Assembly: GCA_963678395.1 (NCBI GenBank)
Contig: OY782827.1
Span: forward strand, 1,426,001-1,490,000
Reading direction: 5' to 3'
Length of the DNA: 64,000 bases
Origin: JAAYAE01 sp963678395
GTDB lineage: Bacteria; Bacillota; Negativicutes; Acidaminococcales; Acidaminococcaceae
Under the pieces are notes generated by a model. It saw only the letters and a list, made by a program, of their open reading frames with translations, was not told the origin of the DNA and did no database searches. Shown here in pieces: positions 59,517-64,000 of the stretch. Positions within the stretch are counted from its first letter, which is position 1. Each line of letters opens with the position of its first letter. The position numbers and the translations under genes were made by a program.

Positions 59517-60169
59517 TATAGGCTGCCTCCTTCCACAGGATGTTTTCTGCGATAAAACTTTAAATACAACCTAAGTAAATTGGCTCCTATTATTTTAACA
59601 ATAACAATCAATAAAATAATGATACCTATGGGTAGTACTGAAATAGCCAGAAGTGGTGCTCCTGCACCACTAACATTTCCTATAGTTCCTGATCCAGCAT
59701 ATTGATAGCCAACAAAAATAGTGCGTTCATCATCTGTCATTAATCCTGTTTCCACTAAATCCTTGCTCATAACTGCTCCTACATCAGAGCTAGTAAAACT
59801 ACTTACAAACGCAAGCCCAGCCACCCCTGGGATTCCCAAAAAAGGTCTAAGCAACGGACGAAACAATTTTTCTGCAGCACGCAGAGCACCCAGCGCTTCA
59901 CAAGCCTGAATTAATCCTAGTGCTAACATTACAGTAGGAATAAGTGTTATAGCGAAAATTAACCCTTCTCGAGCCCCAATTCCCCCTGCACCTAAAAACG
60001 TATTTTTACTACCTGCTATGGTTCCAACTTTTCCTAATAAAGCTGTAAAATCAAATGCCCTCAATGCTGTAGGATTTTTAGCAAAGATACCTGAAAAGGC
60101 TATGCACAAGAAGATTAGTGCAAGCCAACTTTTCCATGTAAGTTTGTATTCATTTTTATCTTCATTCAT
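59516..60169 (-). CDS. yjiH: YjiH-like nucleoside-recognition domain membrane protein
   Basis: A 217-aa membrane protein: AREGLIFAITLIPTVMLALGLIQACE, FVSSFTSSDVGAVMSKDLVETGLMTDDE, and YAGSGTIGNVSGAGAPLLA. The repeated gate-like segments match YjiH. Follows the M20 peptidase gene by 25 bp, with a GGGGG ribosome site. Confidence 0.8.
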   Translation of the reverse strand: MNEDKNEYKLTWKSWLALIFLCIAFSGIFAKNPTALRAFDFTALLGKVGTIAGSKNTFLGAGGIGAREGLIFAITLIPTVMLALGLIQACEALGALRAAEKLFRPLLRPFLGIPGVAGLAFVSSFTSSDVGAVMSKDLVETGLMTDDERTIFVGYQYAGSGTIGNVSGAGAPLLAISVLPIGIIILLIVIVKIIGANLLRLYLKFYRRKHPVEGGSL

Positions 60170-60194
60170 AACTTTCCCCCACTTATATTATTTA

Positions 60195-61355
60195 TTATTT
60201 TAATTCTTTTAGTTTGAGCACTGTAGCTATAATAAGTTTTGAACGTTCGAACATACTCTCCACAACTGCATATTCTTCCGGGGCATGATTATTTGCACCT
60301 TTTACGCCCACTGAACAAACTGTAGGAACACCAGCAATAACCGTATAAGCTGAATCAGAACCGCCTCCTACTAGCTTATCTGTAGCTTTTCCAAACCCAT
60401 TTTCTTCGCTAGTTTCAGCCAGAAGTTTAAATAATTTTTTCACACCCTCCGTAGTTTGCATAGCGGAAATTCCTACATGAAAATCTACTAGTTCAGTTCG
60501 AGTTCCTTCTATATAAGTTTTCGCTACTACTTTATCAATTTTGGCTTTTATTTCAGAAACAACCTCAGGATCTAGATAACGAATGTCAACATCTATTTCA
60601 CACTGTCCAGGAACCGCATTAAAAATAGTTCCGCCATTTATAGTGCCAACATTAAATGTATAACCTCTATCCCAGTTTGTTAAATTTTGTATATCAATTA
60701 CTTTGTGAGCCATTTCTAAAATTGCGCTACGTCCCCTCTTAGGATCATTTCCTGCATACGATGTTACGCCCTGTACTCTTAACTTAAAAATAGCTGTACT
60801 TTTTCTTCCCGTAACAAAAGAATTATCAACAAACCCCGTTTCAAAAGTAAAGGCCGCAATGCACCCCTTAGCTTGCTCACTAATAATTTCAGCTACATTA
60901 GAATTAACATGAGCAATTTCTTCATCACCTGCAAAAGCAATCTTGATAGGACGTTCTGAAAACCCCGCAGCTTTTAGTGCCTTTGCTGCAAATAAAGCAA
61001 TTACAATGCCGTCTTTCATATCTAAAACACCAGGTCCATACGCTTTGCCATCTTTAATGATAAAAGGACGCTTAGCTACTTCACCATATTTAAAAACAGT
61101 ATCCATATGTCCTAAAAACATTACAGGTGGTTTTGCCTCGCCTGTAAATTCGGCAATTATGCTATTACCCGCATTTTCATTAGCAACAATATTTGTACTA
61201 GCACCAGCGGCTTGTAATACGCTGTCAATCTTTTTGGCTACCTGGTCCACGCCCTCAGTATAATAAGAGCCGCTTTCTGTGTTCACCAAATCTTTCCACA
61301 GTGCCAACATTTCTTCTCTGTGGCTGTCAATGTACTCAAATGCTTTTTCTTTCAA
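60195..61355 (-). CDS. M20 metallopeptidase, glutamate carboxypeptidase (CPG2)-like
   Basis: A 386-aa cytoplasmic peptidase. Metal ligands are in FLGHMDTVF (about 80-88), GVLDMKDG, AGDEE (about 147-151) and NHAPEEYA near the C-terminus. The lid-domain motif usually reads SHAGNDPxxGxSA, with a His that contributes to catalysis; here it is TSYAGNDPKRGRSA, with codon TAT in place of CAT or CAC. TTG start with AGGAGG 8 nt upstream. First gene of an M20-yjiH-yjiG operon next to its probable regulator. It may be impaired by the His-to-Tyr change. Confidence 0.87.
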   Translation of the reverse strand: MKEKAFEYIDSHREEMLALWKDLVNTESGSYYTEGVDQVAKKIDSVLQAAGASTNIVANENAGNSIIAEFTGEAKPPVMFLGHMDTVFKYGEVAKRPFIIKDGKAYGPGVLDMKDGIVIALFAAKALKAAGFSERPIKIAFAGDEEIAHVNSNVAEIISEQAKGCIAAFTFETGFVDNSFVTGRKSTAIFKLRVQGVTSYAGNDPKRGRSAILEMAHKVIDIQNLTNWDRGYTFNVGTINGGTIFNAVPGQCEIDVDIRYLDPEVVSEIKAKIDKVVAKTYIEGTRTELVDFHVGISAMQTTEGVKKLFKLLAETSEENGFGKATDKLVGGGSDSAYTVIAGVPTVCSVGVKGANNHAPEEYAVVESMFERSKLIIATVLKLKELK

Positions 61356-61387
61356 AATAATTTCCTCCTCATTCTTTTAATATATTA

Positions 61388-61401
61388 TGTGCAAAAGCAC
61401 A
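61388..61401. promoter_or_regulatory. Small palindrome in the M20 promoter region
   Basis: TGTGC-AAAA-GCACA, 33 bp upstream of the TTG start. It overlaps a plausible weak promoter (TTGTTA, 17 bp, ATATAT). A GGTCTA direct repeat lies a little further upstream. Possible site for the adjacent regulator. Confidence 0.4.
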
Positions 61402-61514
61402 GTAACAAACATTTTAGGTCTATTAAGGGTCTAGACTTTTAATAAGTTTAATACTATGTTTTTTTTTATGTCAATACTATTTCATATATATAATACTCTT
61501 ATGTTTTATTTAAC

Positions 61515-61565
61515 AAAAAACGTAACAAAGGGAACGCTTTTGCGTTCCCTTTGTTACGTTTTTTT
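61515..61565 (-). terminator. Terminator of the regulator gene
   Basis: A perfect 19-bp stem (61519-61537 with 61542-61560), TTTT loop, and T-runs on both sides. It separates the regulator from the M20 operon. Confidence 0.92.
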
Positions 61566-62865
61566 ATTTATTTAAATCAATCGCAAAAACTTTTCGTGGC
61601 CTGCCACGATAATTCGGATTTTCATCTCCAATTTCCTTAGCTGCTCCAGCCTCTACCAACTTTCCTAATATTCTTCTGGCACTTCTTGGTATTATTTGTA
61701 GTGATATAGCTAATTCTTGCGCATTAATTGTATTATGTCCGTATTTTTGTAGAGCAGATTCTATTTTACTTAAATTGGCAATGCTAACTTTTGATTTTTT
61801 ACTGAGAGCTTGCAGTTTTTCAGAGTAATAATCATATGTAAGTTGTGTATTCCTACCTAAAGGTCCTATTATTTTCTTATCATCCATTATTACAAACCAT
61901 TCACCATTTTTATTTTTTCGGCTCTGTCTAAGGGCCGCTACTGCATTTAATTCTGCATCTCCGGCAGATTTGCCCATACCTATACCGCATGCTAGCAATT
62001 TTGTTTCTATATCAAACAAGTGCTTCTTGCTTGGTATAGTCGTAAAATCATTCGTATATTCGGCTAAAAGACCTCTAGTGGTAAAAATAAAAAATCGCCC
62101 CTGACCAACAATTTTAAGTGAACCCTGAATTTGTTTTGCATAAGCAATGAGTTGTTGACTAACAATAATTTCTTTACTATACAAATCATCTACCGAATAC
62201 AAAGAGTCCTCTTTCCCATATAAATCATAGTCAAACACCTGCACTGCTATTTGATTATCTCTTAATGCCTGTATTTGAAATTCGGTAAGAATCATATTTA
62301 GTTCCATGCGCACACTAACACGTAGTGGCAATAGACATATAACAGGCATATTTATTTTTTCTAGCGCTATCTTTACAGCCCAACTGCTGGTAATCGCCAA
62401 TTTAGCCTTACCGGCCATAAATAAGCGTTTATGAAAATTTGTATAGGTTTTTATGCTATTGTTACTAGTCGACATTTTGTACTGTATAGTTTTGTAGTTA
62501 ATATGCATTTCTCTAAAACCAAGTTGCAATTCATCATAAGGAATTGTATCAATACTCATTTCTTCTACCTTATAATTTTTATAAAGAGCCTCACATAAAA
62601 CCTTATAAAAACTAGCACCACGATAAGCAATACAATAGACCGGTGCTTTTGCTTGTGCCCAAGACATTATACGTTGATAACCTAACTGTCCAAAAACCAG
62701 CCAAACATCCACTTTTTCTTGATTATTTTCAATAATTTTACATATCTCGTCTTCTTCTCTATATACAAAAGAAAAGTACTCGTACTGTGTTGTATACTCT
62801 AAAATTATTTTGTTTATAACTACCAAACTGTTTTCTTCACCAATAACCCCTAGTTTTATTTTCAT
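61564..62865 (-). CDS. Transcriptional regulator, intact member of the family also present at 5734-7044
   Basis: A 433-aa protein. Residues about 1-130 form an alpha/beta sensor-like domain (KIKLGVIGEENSLVV..., DVWLVFGQLGYQRI) somewhat like PrpR N-terminal domains. Residues about 190-330 resemble a degenerate nucleotide-cyclase/GGDEF-type fold (GIGMGKSAGDAELNAVAALRQS). Residues about 360-425 form a winged helix (NAQELAISLQIIPRSARRILGKLVEAG) ending in GRPRK. It sits upstream of the M20-yjiH-yjiG operon and is probably its regulator. The domain readings are by eye. Confidence 0.65.
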   Translation of the reverse strand: MKIKLGVIGEENSLVVINKIILEYTTQYEYFSFVYREEDEICKIIENNQEKVDVWLVFGQLGYQRIMSWAQAKAPVYCIAYRGASFYKVLCEALYKNYKVEEMSIDTIPYDELQLGFREMHINYKTIQYKMSTSNNSIKTYTNFHKRLFMAGKAKLAITSSWAVKIALEKINMPVICLLPLRVSVRMELNMILTEFQIQALRDNQIAVQVFDYDLYGKEDSLYSVDDLYSKEIIVSQQLIAYAKQIQGSLKIVGQGRFFIFTTRGLLAEYTNDFTTIPSKKHLFDIETKLLACGIGMGKSAGDAELNAVAALRQSRKNKNGEWFVIMDDKKIIGPLGRNTQLTYDYYSEKLQALSKKSKVSIANLSKIESALQKYGHNTINAQELAISLQIIPRSARRILGKLVEAGAAKEIGDENPNYRGRPRKVFAIDLNK

Positions 62866-62935
62866 AACATACTCCTATGTTTTTAAATCGTTATCTATCT
62901 TTCATAATATCATTACAGGAACACTAGTGCAAGTT

Positions 62936-62975
62936 AAAACAACGCAAGCACTATAAAGTGCTCGCGTTGTTTTTG
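62936..62975 (-). terminator. Terminator of the AEC transporter gene
   Basis: AACAACGCAAGCAC pairs with GTGCTCGCGTTGTT (one mismatch), with flanking A and T runs. Confidence 0.8.
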
Positions 62976-62986
62976 TCATAATATTT

Positions 62987-63899
62987 TTAGTGCAAAAGCG
63001 TGGAAACTAAAAACATATATGCCGGTATAACTATAACCCCTGCTAAAACTGTTACTAAACTAAGAGTCGCAGCATAACCAGCATCCGCACCATAAGATTT
63101 AGCCACAATTGCCATTTGCGTCATTGCTGGCATAGCAGCTTGCATAGTAAATACTTGTGCAGACAACGTGGATATTGGAATAAAAGGAAATAAGCACAAC
63201 ACACAAAGTGGACAAATCCAAAAACGCCCCAAAAGACTCCACACCATATCTCGATCAAATTCAATCGAAGATAACGGTATTCTACTCATTTCTATGCCAA
63301 TAAATATGAGCGATAAAGGCGTGGTTAAATTTCCTACATAACGAAACGTTGCTTGCAAAAAACTAGGAATGTGGTGAACAGACTTTCTTAATAGGGGTCA
63401 TAGTAAAGATGCTGCTATGTCCTTCTTGCCCAACTTCGCTGTCTTGCACTATATTATGGACACCCAATGTCCAAAACATTATCGTGTTAACCATATAATA
63501 TAACATAACTGCAGGTATGCTTTTTTCACCAAACAAGGCTAAATTAACCGGTAAGCCAATAAACATCGTATTAGCAATAAAAAAATTAGTACAAAAAACT
63601 CCCTTACGTCCCTCTTTAACTTTTATAACTTTGGCCACAAGCTTTCCTATAATGTAAGCTAACAGGACGGATAATATTGGTACAATAAGATCAGGAGCCA
63701 TAGACAAGAGTTTTTCGCGGGTAAAATCTTTGGTCATGTTCGTCAGCATATACAAAGGTAGTGCTATAGATGTTACCAAGCGAGCTAAAACCTTACTACT
63801 GTTATCATCAAACCAACCTCTTTTAGCCAGGACATAGCCTATAGCAATAATAAACATCACACTAAATAATCCGGTTAATGCATTAACGAAAATCCCCAT
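62987..63899 (-). pseudogene. AEC-family auxin efflux carrier-like transporter, frameshifted
   Basis: Two frames make one AEC transporter of about 303 residues. The first (ATG 63899 after GGGGG) covers helices 1-5 with NFFIANTMFIGLPVNLALFGE. The second covers SLIFIGIEMSR, FTMQAAMPAMTQMAIVAKSYG and LVTVLAGVIVIPAY. The switch is near 63360-63400: the first frame ends at VCSPHS, while the other reads VHHIPSFLQATFRYVGN. Such carriers move organic acids such as malate or malonate. No homopolymer is needed to explain the break. Confidence 0.82.
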
Positions 63900-64000
63900 T
63901 TTCATTCCCCCGTCTACAAATATCAACTAAACGCGCTGCGTTTTATATAATATACTATATATGAAATTAATCATAGCATAATATCCGCGGATTTATAATT

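Overview
The window is a piece of a low-GC, diderm Firmicutes (Negativicutes) chromosome. The 16S, 23S and protein sequences look most like Acidaminococcaceae, probably Phascolarctobacterium or a close relative; this is judged by eye from remembered 16S sequence. Almost everything is on the minus strand, so the dominant direction of transcription runs from right to left.

Layout in window coordinates. 1-7.7 kb is an accessory strip: a truncated sugar-type ABC binding protein, an abgB-type M20 hydrolase with a frameshifted GltS-type symporter and the stub of a second M20 gene, an ISLre2 element, a dead regulator gene and an IS200-like element. 7.8-11 kb holds truA-ecfT-ecfA2-ecfA1, with truA frameshifted. 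11.2-16.5 kb is one rrn operon (16S-23S-5S, no tRNA in the spacers) with two tandem promoters. 16.8-36.5 kb is a conserved housekeeping block whose order resembles the origin-proximal mfd-to-rrn block of Bacillus: lysS, greA, an unusual three-gene operon (HTH regulator, quinate-dehydrogenase-like protein, acyl-ACP-reductase-like protein), dusB, coaX, bioY, birA, ftsH, hpt, tilS, S1 protein, divIC, HU, mazG, a SpoVB-like flippase and mfd. The sporulation genes that normally sit among these are missing. 36.6-47.4 kb carries glpX, a Yip1-like protein, sppA, pyrG, argS, a DUF1934 gene, a broken putP, a GerM lipoprotein, a cell-wall amidase, nnr and acpS. 47.5-50.5 kb is a Zur-znuACB zinc operon with a 7-1-7 palindrome on its promoter. 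50.5-55.7 kb carries azlC-azlD-mocR and clpB. 55.8-64 kb carries an RMD1-like membrane protein, lrgAB, a PH-like protein, yjiG/yjiH, a CPG2-like M20 peptidase, a regulator that is a paralogue of the dead one, and a frameshifted AEC transporter.

Two themes stand out. First, two separate modules pair an M20 peptidase and a transporter with a member of one unusual regulator family; one regulator copy is dead (start codon reads ATA, in-frame TAG) and the other looks intact. Second, coding genes are broken at an unusual rate: gltS-like, truA, tnpA, znuC and AEC by frameshift, mfd, putP and the regulator by in-frame stops, and an M20 active-site His changed to Tyr. This is either real erosion in a host-adapted genome or uncorrected sequence error; raw reads would decide. 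The best candidate for undescribed biology is the operon at 18.9-21.5 kb, where a homologue of cyanobacterial acyl-ACP reductase, with its cysteine and Rossmann motif intact, is co-transcribed with an unknown partner and a dedicated regulator whose promoter carries a perfect 13-bp inverted repeat.
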